From Actinomycetota bacterium (GTDB taxonomy: Bacteria; Actinomycetota; CADDZG01; WHSQ01), in the NCBI GenBank assembly GCA_016781115.1, contig JADDQX010000023.1, forward strand, positions 1 to 22,225: a DNA stretch of 22,225 bases, given 5' to 3'. A program made the translations under genes and the position numbers. The notes under the pieces were generated by a model. It worked only from the letters and a program-made list of their open reading frames with translations. It did no database searches and was not told the origin of the DNA. The stretch's first letter is position 1. The number at the start of each line of letters is the position of its first letter. Of this stretch, positions 1 through 6,553 are shown one piece after another.

Positions 1-2098
1 CTTCCGTCCGTCGCCGCGCGCTGCGGAGCCGCGACCGCAGCTCCTCGAGCCCTTCCAGCTCGCTCTGTGCGTCGGCGATACCGGCCTCCGCCTCCTCTAG
101 CCGCAGCTCGGCCGCGAGGGCGCGTTCCGTGGCAGCGCGATCCTCCAGCCCCACCTCCAACAGACCTGCGGCCGCTGCTCGCGCTGCGTCACGACCCTGA
201 GAAACCAGCCGCTCGGCCTCCTCGCGCAGCCGCCTCTTCTCTTCCACCGCAGCCCGTCGCTCCGGCAGCAGAGCGCGCTCCTCCACCGCCGATCGCTCGG
301 CGTCCGCAAGAGCGTCGCGCGAGCGCGCCAGCTCCTCATCGAGGGTCGCCAGCTCGATCTCCCGGGACTCGCGCCGGCGCCGAGCACCCGCGAGACGTTC
401 CGCGGCGCCCGACATCATGGCATCTAGGCGCCTCAGCTCTTCGTCCAAACGGGCGACGTCTTGCCACAGCTGCTCCACCTCGACATCGGCCTCGGCGACG
501 ATCCGCTGGGCCTCCTCCTCCGCCGCACCCGCCACCCCGGCGCGCTCCCGCGCCGACTCCAGTAGAGGACGGAGGCGATCCACGACGTCGCCGCGGTCGG
601 CGAACAGCGCCTGTACCTCTTCGAGCGCTTGAACGCGCGCCTCGGCCGCTGCCACATCGGCATGAGACGCGCCGAAGGCGGCGCGCAGGCCATCTGCCCT
701 CTCCCGCGCCGCCTCGAGTCTCGTCTCGGCAGCAGCCGCGGCCTCCGCGACCGCATCCAGCTCCGTCTCCAGCGTCGTCACGTCGGTCTCAGCGGCTGTG
801 ACCGCGGCGGCGTCTGCCTGCAAGCTGTTCGAGGCCACCTCGCGTCGCTCTTTGGCAGAGCTCACCCTCGCCTCGATAGCACCTAGCGTGGCGCGTCCGG
901 CGGCCTCGCCACCCTCGGCCCGGACCAAGGCCTGCGCCGCGGTCGTCTCCTCGGCCCGGGCAGAGCTGAGATCGAGTTCTGCGCGGTCGAGAGCGGCCCT
1001 CGTCGCGTCCGACCGCTCCCGGGCTGCTCGAACGCGAGCGGCAGCGCGTTCCGCCGCGGCCCGAAGCTGCCCTGCCTCGCCCGACCACCGCTGCTGCTCC
1101 GCCTCCAGCAGCCGGATGCGCTCCCGATAGCCCTCCTCGGTCTCGGCGGCGAGACGTCCAGCTAGCCGCGCTACGCGCTCGTCCGCCAGCCTTGCCAGGG
1201 ACGCGAAGCGGTCCCCGCTCCGGCCGATCCGGTTGGCGATGTGCTGAGCTCTCTCCGCCGCGGCCGCCGCGATCTCTCGTTCCTCTGCGGCGGGGGCCAG
1301 TTGCGCCCGAAGCGTCGCCAGCTCCTCTGCCAGCAGGGCTGCCCGGTGTGCCTGCGATTCGAGGTCGAGGGTCGCGTCTTCACTCTGCAGCCGCTGTAGC
1401 TCGGTCGCGGTGAGACGCTGTCGAAGCTCTCTATGACGGCCGACGAGCTCGGAGTACTGAGCGGCCGCCGTCGCCTGCCGCTTGAGCGGCTTGATCGCGC
1501 GCCTGAGCTCGGTGAGCACGTCGTTCAGGCGCATCAGGTTGTCGTCGACCCGCTCGATCTTGCGGACGGCGCGGTCCTTGCGACGGCGGAACTTGCCGAT
1601 CTGCGCCGCCTCCTCGATGAAGTGACGCCGATCCTCCGGGCGGGCCTGAAGCACGGCATCGAGCTGGCCTTGCCCAACGACCGTATGGATGCTCTTGCCG
1701 ATACCGGTGTCCGAGAGCAGCTCGCTGATGTCCAGCAGACGACACGGAGCGCCGTTGATCCGGTAGTCGGTGCTGCCGTTGCGGTCGGTGGAGCGAGAGA
1801 TCGTCACCTCGGAGAGATCGAGCGGCAGTACGCCGGAGGAGTTGTCCAGAGTGAGAGCCACCTCCGCGATACTCAGCTTCGGTCGTCCGGCCGACCCCGC
1901 GAAGATCACGTCCTCCATGGACCCGCCGCGCAGCGTCGAGGGCGCCTGCGAGCCGAGCACCCATGACAGCGCGTCCGCGATGTTGGACTTGCCGGAGCCG
2001 TTCGGGCCGACGATCACGTTCACCCCCGGCTCGAACTCCAGCACGGTGGGGTTGGCGAACGACTTGAAGCCCGACAGCCTCAGGGCCTTGACGTACAT
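1..2098 (-). CDS. smc: Chromosome segregation ATPase SMC, N-terminal 699 residues (cut by window edge)
   Basis: SMC proteins are ABC-type ATPases that organise and separate chromosomes as homodimers with ScpA/ScpB. Translation from the ATG at 2098 starts MYVKALRLSGFKSF and has the Walker A motif GPNGSGKSN (about residues 31-39), the SMC stretch TVVGQGQLDAVLQARPEDRR (about 139-158) and FIEEAAQIGKFRRRKDRAVRKI. From about residue 175 to the window edge it is an Ala/Glu/Arg-rich coiled coil with no stop codon. Bacterial SMC hinges usually lie near residues 500-670, but here that stretch is still charged helix, with only a short break at RGDVVDRLRPLL (about 502-513); no glycine-rich globular hinge is visible. 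The C-terminal half, with the signature and Walker B motifs, lies outside. The gene follows acyP by 68 bp and has its own putative leaderless promoter. SMC identity is certain; the hinge remark is by eye. Confidence 0.95.
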   Translation of the reverse strand, partial: MYVKALRLSGFKSFANPTVLEFEPGVNVIVGPNGSGKSNIADALSWVLGSQAPSTLRGGSMEDVIFAGSAGRPKLSIAEVALTLDNSSGVLPLDLSEVTISRSTDRNGSTDYRINGAPCRLLDISELLSDTGIGKSIHTVVGQGQLDAVLQARPEDRRHFIEEAAQIGKFRRRKDRAVRKIERVDDNLMRLNDVLTELRRAIKPLKRQATAAAQYSELVGRHRELRQRLTATELQRLQSEDATLDLESQAHRAALLAEELATLRAQLAPAAEEREIAAAAAERAQHIANRIGRSGDRFASLARLADERVARLAGRLAAETEEGYRERIRLLEAEQQRWSGEAGQLRAAAERAAARVRAARERSDATRAALDRAELDLSSARAEETTAAQALVRAEGGEAAGRATLGAIEARVSSAKERREVASNSLQADAAAVTAAETDVTTLETELDAVAEAAAAAETRLEAARERADGLRAAFGASHADVAAAEARVQALEEVQALFADRGDVVDRLRPLLESARERAGVAGAAEEEAQRIVAEADVEVEQLWQDVARLDEELRRLDAMMSGAAERLAGARRRRESREIELATLDEELARSRDALADAERSAVEERALLPERRAAVEEKRRLREEAERLVSQGRDAARAAAAGLLEVGLEDRAATERALAAELRLEEAEAGIADAQSELEGLEELRSRLRSARRRTE

Positions 2099-2104
2099 CG
2101 GCTC

Positions 2105-2110
2105 AACCTA
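2105..2110 (-). promoter_or_regulatory. -10 element (TAGGTT) of a putative leaderless smc promoter
   Basis: On the minus strand TAGGTT is followed by exactly six bases (gagccg) and then the smc ATG. In Actinomycetota TANNNT -10 elements place the transcription start about seven bases downstream, which here is the A of the ATG. No convincing -35 element was seen 17 bp upstream, and the SD-like match before this ATG is weak. Confidence 0.5.
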
Positions 2111-2166
2111 TGCGCGGCAGCGGCGCCCGCAGCGGAATTGTGGCTTGGATATCTCTCCGCGACGAG

Positions 2167-2442
2167 CTACTTGATCTTGAAGGTCTTCTCGTTCTTGGGC
2201 GGCTCACGGTCCACCTGAACGCCCTGAACCTTGGCGCCCTTGGGCCCGGCCCGACACAGACCGACGACCCGGTAGACCTCGTCGCGGGGACCTTCCAGAA
2301 CGGCTTCGACGCGGCCATCCCTGAGGTTGCGGACCCAGCCGGTGACACCTTGCTCGGTGGCCTTGTCTGCGATCGCCTGGCGGAAGCCCAGACCCTGGAC
2401 CTCCCCGGACACGAACACATGCACTCGCGTCCTATCTTCCAA
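2167..2442 (-). CDS. acyP: Acylphosphatase
   Basis: A small soluble enzyme of 91 residues, the normal family length, that hydrolyses carboxyl-phosphate bonds in acyl phosphates. The family signature is present as GEVQGLGFR (residues 13-21), whose Arg21 is the phosphate-binding arginine, and the catalytic asparagine is Asn39 in GWVRNLRDGRVEAVLEG. The start is a TTG at 2442, supported by a strong SD (AGGAGGAA) about six bases upstream. The gene lies between the Fpg-like gene (41 bp upstream) and smc (68 bp downstream), an order common in actinobacteria, so it is probably co-transcribed with the fpg-like/rnc operon. The C-terminus (EPPKNEKTFKIK) is typical. Confidence 0.93.
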   Translation of the reverse strand: MEDRTRVHVFVSGEVQGLGFRQAIADKATEQGVTGWVRNLRDGRVEAVLEGPRDEVYRVVGLCRAGPKGAKVQGVQVDREPPKNEKTFKIK

Positions 2443-2483
2443 TTCGGTTCCTCCTGCTCATGGCGGGTACGGGGCGGGGTACA

Positions 2484-3329
2484 TCAGGACTGACATTGCG
2501 GACAGAAGTAAGCGTCGGTCCCGTCCATCGGGACCTTCTCTATGTAGTGGCGGCAGCGAGGGCAGAGCTCGCCCTCCTTCTTGTAGACCTTGAGCTCCAA
2601 CTGGTAGGTCCCGCTCTCGCCCTGGAGGTCGCGGAAGGGAAGCTCGCCGATGCTCGTCCCCCGGGCCTTGATCGCGTCCTGGAACGTCTCCATCAGAGCC
2701 CTGTAGAGACGGCGGACGTCTTGGGAGGACAGCTTGTTCGAGGGCCGGTCGGGACGGATGCCGGCCGTGAACAAGATCTCGTCGGCGTAGAGGGGGCCGA
2801 GCCCGCAGATGAAGGAGGCGTCGATCATCAGCGCCCTCATCGGAGTTTCCTTGTCCTGCAGGACCCCGGAGAAGTGGTTCCACGTGAACTGGTTCGTCAA
2901 GGCGTCGATCGCGAAGGGAGGGTTCTCCCGTAGGGCCGCCACCTTGTCGGGCTCCAGCACCTGGATCTCGCTCGAGAGCTTGGGATCGACGATGCGGAGC
3001 TCCCCTCCGATCGTGAACGAGAGCACGACGTGCGTGTGGGTCTCCATGTCGGCAGATCCGCTCGTCTTCAACAACAACGCGGAATCGCCCAGTGCAATCG
3101 CGAAGGTGTTGCCGGTGTCCAGCTCCATCAGCAACACTCGCCCGAGGCGGTCCACCTTCTCGACCTTCGCTCCCTCGAGCAGATCCTGGAACTCCTTGCG
3201 GCGGCCGTGACCTTTGACGATCTTCATCGCGTTCCGGTTCGCGCGAACCTCCGCGGACTTGAACCGACGACCCACGACCTCCTTCTCGAGATCGCGTTTC
3301 AGCACCTCGATCTCAGGAAGCTCGAGCAT
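2484..3329 (-). CDS. Fpg/Nei (H2TH) family protein with non-canonical catalytic residues
   Basis: The 281-residue product has the Fpg/Nei fold: an N-terminal MLELPEIEVLKRDLE block, a helix-two-turn-helix region (about 165-220, CGLGPLYADEILFTAGIRP) and a C-terminal Cys4 zinc finger (C256, C259, C276, C279). Canonical Fpg enzymes excise 8-oxoguanine and formamidopyrimidines, using the N-terminal proline as nucleophile. Here that proline is leucine (ATG CTC GAG CTT CCT), although the next glutamate (Glu3) is kept. The beta-hairpin lysine of the usual GKYLL is arginine (Arg64), the asparagine of GNIYADE is proline (GPLYADE), the zinc-finger arginine is threonine (TDAYFC), and the usual LGMSG and DPRRFG loops read LGDSA and DPKLSS. 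NEIL3 works with an N-terminal valine, so a lyase acting through leucine is not excluded. The start overlaps the end of rnc by 17 bp. The family is sure; the activity is not. Confidence 0.88.
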   Translation of the reverse strand: MLELPEIEVLKRDLEKEVVGRRFKSAEVRANRNAMKIVKGHGRRKEFQDLLEGAKVEKVDRLGRVLLMELDTGNTFAIALGDSALLLKTSGSADMETHTHVVLSFTIGGELRIVDPKLSSEIQVLEPDKVAALRENPPFAIDALTNQFTWNHFSGVLQDKETPMRALMIDASFICGLGPLYADEILFTAGIRPDRPSNKLSSQDVRRLYRALMETFQDAIKARGTSIGELPFRDLQGESGTYQLELKVYKKEGELCPRCRHYIEKVPMDGTDAYFCPQCQS

Positions 3330-3999
3330 CGCCCTGCTCCTGGTCGGCGGCGGCGAAGCGAGCCAACGCCTCGCGTGCGGCCGCCTGCTCCGCCTCCTTC
3401 TTGCTGCGTCCGGTGCCGGTGCCGTACAGATCGGGGCCGACGTAGACGTGGGCCGTGTAACGACGATCGTGGTCGGGACCGCTTGCGGCCACCCGATAGT
3501 TGGGCAGCTCCGACGTTGCCCGCACCACGACCTCTTGCAGCGCGGTCTTCGAGTCGTAACGGAACTCCGCGGCCAACGCCACGCCGATCCTCTCCTCGAA
3601 GATCGGCGTCAGACGGCGACGCAGCTCTTCGAGCCCGCGCTCGATGTACACGGCCCCGATGATCGCCTCGAAGGCGTCTGCCAGGAGGGACAACTTCTCG
3701 CGGCCGCCCGAGACTTCCTCCCCTTTGCCGAGACGGATGTGGTCGCCGACCCCGTAGGCGCGAGCCAGCTCCGCCAGAGCATGCGTGTTCACGACCGACG
3801 CCCGGAGCCGCGCCATCTCTCCTTCGGCCAGCTCGCCGTGTTCGCGGTAGATGAGATCTGTCACGATCGCGCCGAGGATCGCGTCCCCGAGGAACTCCAG
3901 TCGCTCGTTGTGGGCGACGACGTCGGGTTGCTCGAAGGCGAACGACCGATGCGTGAGCGCCACCTCGAACGACCCGCCGACCTCGGCAGGAACGCCCAG
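3313..3999 (-). CDS. rnc: Ribonuclease III (likely CTG start)
   Basis: RNase III cuts double-stranded RNA in rRNA maturation and mRNA decay. The catalytic domain shows ALTHRSFAFEQ, the signature NERLEFLGDAILG and a second acidic site in DAFEAIIGAVYIERG. A double-stranded-RNA-binding domain follows (DSKTALQEVV to KKEAEQAAAREALARF). The frame has no ATG, GTG or TTG between an upstream in-frame stop inside rpmF and the GTG at 3963, yet homologous N-terminal sequence (LEALGVPAEVGGSFEVALTHRS) extends upstream of that GTG. The best start is the CTG at 3999, which has an AAGGGGA SD ten bases ahead and gives 228 residues; the GTG at 3963 would give 216 and lose the first helix. The gene follows rpmF by 22 bp and its 3' end overlaps the Fpg-like gene. 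Confidence 0.9.
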   Translation of the reverse strand: MGVPAEVGGSFEVALTHRSFAFEQPDVVAHNERLEFLGDAILGAIVTDLIYREHGELAEGEMARLRASVVNTHALAELARAYGVGDHIRLGKGEEVSGGREKLSLLADAFEAIIGAVYIERGLEELRRRLTPIFEERIGVALAAEFRYDSKTALQEVVVRATSELPNYRVAASGPDHDRRYTAHVYVGPDLYGTGTGRSKKEAEQAAAREALARFAAADQEQGDARAS

Positions 4000-4008
4000 C
4001 GCTTCGAG

Positions 4009-4016
4009 TCCCCTTG
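4009..4016 (-). promoter_or_regulatory. Ribosome binding site supporting the CTG start of rnc
   Basis: CAAGGGGA on the minus strand lies directly after the rpmF stop, ten bases before the CTG at 3999. It is the best SD-like sequence near the rnc start, whereas the GTG at 3963 has only a weak GGCGGG nearby. This decides the preferred start; it is an inference from spacing. Confidence 0.4.
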
Positions 4017-4021
4017 CAGGG

Positions 4022-4198
4022 CTACTCGGTCTCGACAGCCTGGCGTCCCGCGTAGTAACCGCAGTTCCCGCAGACGCGGTGAGGCATCTTGGGTTGACGG
4101 CATTGGGGACACGCGGAGTAAGTCGGCGCTTCTACCTTCCAGTGGGCGCGCCTCATGCGCATCTTCGATCTCGTCTTGCGCCTCTTGGGTACAGCCAT
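4022..4198 (-). CDS. rpmF: 50S ribosomal protein L32 (zinc-binding form)
   Basis: The 58-residue product begins MAVPKRRKTRSKMRMRRAHWK, the classical L32 N-terminus. It carries a Cys4 zinc ribbon (CPQC and CGNC, 13 residues between the pairs), so it is the zinc-containing C+ form. L32 is a component of the large ribosomal subunit. The ATG at 4198 has a good SD (GGAGGAG) a few bases upstream. It follows the DUF177 gene by 32 bp, the standard yceD-rpmF pair, and precedes rnc, so the three are probably one operon. Confidence 0.97.
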   Translation of the reverse strand: MAVPKRRKTRSKMRMRRAHWKVEAPTYSACPQCRQPKMPHRVCGNCGYYAGRQAVETE

Positions 4199-4230
4199 CG
4201 TCTCCTCCGGTTCCTCTCGTAGTGCCTCGT

Positions 4231-4746
4231 CTACTGGGGGAGCTTGTCGCGTACGGCATCCAACGCCGCCCAGCGAGGATCGCTTTCCGATTCCGTGCAG
4301 GTGCAGTCGCCCAGGTTCAGGTCCTTGCCACAGCGCGCGCACAAACCCTTGCAGTCCTCTTTGCAGAGGGGGTTCAGAGGAAGCGCGAGCGTCACCGCGT
4401 CTCGCAGCATCGGCTCCAGATCAAGCTCGATGCCCCTGACCGAGTACGCGTCTTCGTCGGCGGGAGGCTGATGCCCCGGGCCGTAGAAGAGCTCGCACAC
4501 GTCGACGTGGATCTGCGCCGGGAGCTCCTTCAGGCAGCGGGCGCATTCGAGGAGGACCCCTCCGGTGGCTCGGCCCGTCACCAGGACCCCCTCGACGACG
4601 CTCTCCAGCCTGAGGCGCGCCTCCAAGTCGTTCTCCAGGCGCGCCAGCGTGGTCCGGACGCCGGGAAGCGATCTTGAGATGTGGATGTCCCGGTAGGCGC
4701 CGGGACGCCCCAGGATCTCGGCTACCGAGACCGTAAATTCATGCAC
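4231..4746 (-). CDS. yceD: DUF177 (YceD) family protein
   Basis: This 171-residue soluble protein belongs to the DUF177/YceD family, almost always encoded directly upstream of rpmF and linked to 23S rRNA or ribosome assembly in other bacteria and plastids. Visible features are an N-terminal stretch with a basic segment, a central CARC motif (LLECARCLKELP) and the conserved C-terminal LCKEDCKGLCARCGKDLNLGDC cysteine cluster, which suggests metal binding. The start is a GTG at 4746; no strong SD is visible, and 117 bp separate it from the upstream coiled-coil gene. The exact biochemical role is not established. Confidence 0.92.
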   Translation of the reverse strand: MHEFTVSVAEILGRPGAYRDIHISRSLPGVRTTLARLENDLEARLRLESVVEGVLVTGRATGGVLLECARCLKELPAQIHVDVCELFYGPGHQPPADEDAYSVRGIELDLEPMLRDAVTLALPLNPLCKEDCKGLCARCGKDLNLGDCTCTESESDPRWAALDAVRDKLPQ

Positions 4747-4863
4747 GCGCGCGTCCCATCCGATCGACCAAGTGGACCCGTCGCGCGGGGCGCGAGGGGC
4801 GATTGATGTTAACAGACGTGCCTGTTTTCCCAGGTCACACCGGGGATTTCGGAGGTGGCTGGG

Positions 4864-5397
4864 CTAGACCGCTTGGCTCTGCGGCGCCAGGTCGGCACCA
4901 TCGTAGGGAGCGGCGTCCGGAGAGGACTCGGCCTCGGGAAGGCCGACCGGCTGCGCGTCGCCCTGAAGCTGCTCACGACCCCTGCTGACCACCGTCAGGG
5001 TCTTGTTGAGGAGGATCTCGAAGGCCGCCAGCTTCTGGTCGATGTAGTCCTCGGCCTCCAGTCGCATCCTGGCGCACCGCTCCCTGGCTTCGTCCAGCAG
5101 ACGCTCGGACTCCCGCTGGGCCGCATGCACGATCTGCGTGCGCGACAGCAGCCGATCCCTCTGCTCCGCCGCTTCCGTGACTATCCGCTCCGCCTCCTTG
5201 CGAGCACGCGCCAGGAGCTCGTCGCGGTCGCGGGACATCCAGCGGGCCTCGCGCACCTCCTCGGGAACGGTCTCTTTCAGCTGAGCCAAAAGCTCGAGGA
5301 ACTCCGTTCGGTTGATCACTGCGCTCGACGAAAGAGGAACCGCCTTCGCCTCCTCGACGAGCACCTGGAGCTCGTCAAGCCGTTCGATCAGGTCCAT
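4864..5397 (-). CDS. DivIVA-like coiled-coil protein
   Basis: A 177-residue, highly charged protein with a short N-terminal helix (MDLIERLDELQVLVEEAKAVPLSSSAVINRTEFLELL) and then a long coiled coil (about residues 55-140, RDELLARARKEAERIVTEAAEQRDRLLSR). It ends in an acidic, proline-rich tail. Such proteins sit between coaD and yceD-rpmF in many actinobacteria and are annotated as DivIVA-like, cell-division-initiation or ATP-synthase-B-like proteins. A role at the cell pole or in envelope growth is inferred from that family, not shown here. The ATG at 5397 has an SD-like AAAGGTGA about six bases upstream. It lies 66 bp after coaD. Confidence 0.85.
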   Translation of the reverse strand: MDLIERLDELQVLVEEAKAVPLSSSAVINRTEFLELLAQLKETVPEEVREARWMSRDRDELLARARKEAERIVTEAAEQRDRLLSRTQIVHAAQRESERLLDEARERCARMRLEAEDYIDQKLAAFEILLNKTLTVVSRGREQLQGDAQPVGLPEAESSPDAAPYDGADLAPQSQAV

Positions 5398-5463
5398 CAG
5401 GGCTCACCTTTCCTAATGCCGTTTCCCAGCCCAGTCTCGCGCCGCCGGGCGGCCACGTCTTTG

Positions 5464-5946
5464 CTATCCGGCCGCGAAACGTTCTTTGAGCGCGGTCGCC
5501 ACCCGCTCCGGAACCAGACCCTCCACCGCCCCCCCAAAGCGGGCGACCTCCTTCACGAGGCTCGAGGAGAGAAAGGCCCACGCCGGCTTCGCCGTGACGA
5601 ACATGGTGTCGAGCCCCGGCGCCAGCGCCGCGTTCATCTCCGCCATCTGAAGCTCGTATTCGAAGTCCGACACCGCCCTCAGCCCCTTGACCACGACCGT
5701 CACCCCGGCGCGGCGCGCGAAGTCCACCAGGAGCCCGTCGAAGGAATCGATCTCGATGTTCGTGAGATGCGAGAGCCCGTCCGCCAGCATCTCTTGTCGT
5801 TCGGCTAAGGAGAAGAGCGGATGTTTCGAGGGATTGGCGATGACGGCAACCACGACGCGCTGGAAGTGCCGTGACGTTCTTTCGATGACATCGATGTGGC
5901 CGTTGGTGGGAGGGTCAAAGGAGCCGGGGCAAAGTGCCGCCGTCAC
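5464..5946 (-). CDS. coaD: Phosphopantetheine adenylyltransferase
   Basis: CoaD makes dephospho-CoA from 4'-phosphopantetheine and ATP, the fourth step of CoA synthesis. The 160-residue product starts VTAALCPGSFDPPTNGHIDVI and has the nucleotidyltransferase motif TNGH (residues 14-17). Near the C-terminus it has the SSSLVKEVA segment, the counterpart of the ISSTxVRE motif. The GTG at 5946 is chosen because it begins directly at the conserved strand and overlaps the rsmD stop by four bases (GTGA), which implies translational coupling. The rsmD-coaD pairing is widespread. Confidence 0.96.
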   Translation of the reverse strand: MTAALCPGSFDPPTNGHIDVIERTSRHFQRVVVAVIANPSKHPLFSLAERQEMLADGLSHLTNIEIDSFDGLLVDFARRAGVTVVVKGLRAVSDFEYELQMAEMNAALAPGLDTMFVTAKPAWAFLSSSLVKEVARFGGAVEGLVPERVATALKERFAAG

Positions 5947-6497
5947 TCCTCTTCCTCTTCGTGGCAGAACACGAGGATCCGAGACTGCCCATACTCGCGC
6001 TCCCACATGAGGTCGAGCCCGAAGGGCTTGAGCTGCGCCTCTTTGACCGTTCGATGCACGAGGATGCGCCCCTCATCGGCCAGCCAGCCGCCCGTCACCA
6101 GCGCCTCCAGGTCGGCGCGCACCTGAGCGAGCGGCATGTTGTACGGAGGGTCGAGGAAGACGAGATCCATGCGGTCGTCTGCCGGGAGCCTCAACGTGCT
6201 TTTGACGTCGGCCCACATCACCTCAGAGGCAGCTTCGAATCCGGTGGCCTCGATGTTCGCCTCGAGCTTGACGATCGCCTCGCGCGCGGTCTCGACGAAG
6301 ATCGCTTGCTTCGCTCCGCGGGACAGGGATTCGAGTCCGAGCGCGCCCGAGCCCGCGTACAGGTCGAGGATCTTCATCCCGCCGAGATCTCCGAGAGCGG
6401 AGAAGACGGACTCCTTCATCATGTCCGTCATGGGCCGGGTTCCCATGGTCGGAGCCTTCAGACGACGCCCCTTGGCCGTCCCCGCAATGACACGCAT
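5943..6497 (-). CDS. rsmD: 16S rRNA (guanine966-N2)-methyltransferase
   Basis: RsmD methylates G966 of 16S rRNA using S-adenosylmethionine. The 184-residue product begins MRVIAGTAKGRRL, the family N-terminus. It has the SAM-binding motif ILDLYAGSGALGLESLSRGA (about residues 43-62) and the catalytic DPPY motif (116-119). It ends in a run of glutamates (HEEEEE). The ATG at 6497 has no clear SD but lies six bases after a TAAATT hexamer, so it may be read from a leaderless transcript. The 3' end overlaps coaD by four bases. Confidence 0.96.
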   Translation of the reverse strand: MRVIAGTAKGRRLKAPTMGTRPMTDMMKESVFSALGDLGGMKILDLYAGSGALGLESLSRGAKQAIFVETAREAIVKLEANIEATGFEAASEVMWADVKSTLRLPADDRMDLVFLDPPYNMPLAQVRADLEALVTGGWLADEGRILVHRTVKEAQLKPFGLDLMWEREYGQSRILVFCHEEEEE

Positions 6498-6503
6498 AGC
6501 CCA

Positions 6504-6509
6504 AATTTA
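6504..6509 (-). promoter_or_regulatory. -10 element (TAAATT) of a putative leaderless rsmD promoter
   Basis: TAAATT on the minus strand is followed by six bases (tgggct) and the rsmD ATG, so transcription would begin on the start codon. No -35 element is recognisable at the expected distance, where a hairpin lies instead. The site would let rsmD-coaD be transcribed independently of recG. Confidence 0.5.
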
Positions 6510-6518
6510 CCGGACGCT

Positions 6519-6542
6519 CACTCCGCCCGCACGGGCAGAGTG
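6519..6542 (-). terminator. GC-rich hairpin between recG and rsmD, possible terminator
   Basis: CACTC-T-GCCCG and CGGGC-G-GAGTG form an eleven-pair stem (one T-G wobble) around a two-base centre, 11 bp after the recG stop and just before the rsmD -10 element. There is no U-tract after the stem on the minus strand, so it is either a factor-independent terminator of weak type or an mRNA-end stabiliser. Confidence 0.4.
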
Positions 6543-6553
6543 ATGGGAGGGCG

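Noticed and set aside
67..1966. Several plus- and minus-strand frames opposite or within smc
   Set aside because: The smc frame is open without a stop from 2098 to the window edge and is coherent protein; the others are Arg/Pro/Ala-rich shadows.
3214..4677. Plus-strand open frame of 487 codons opposite fpg-like, rnc, rpmF and yceD
   Set aside because: It lies antisense to four well-supported genes, has no recognisable domain and is explained by GC-rich codon bias.
4806..4811. TAACAT as -10 element for yceD-rpmF-rnc
   Set aside because: It would give a leader of more than 50 bases and has no matching -35; plausible but too weak to list as a feature.
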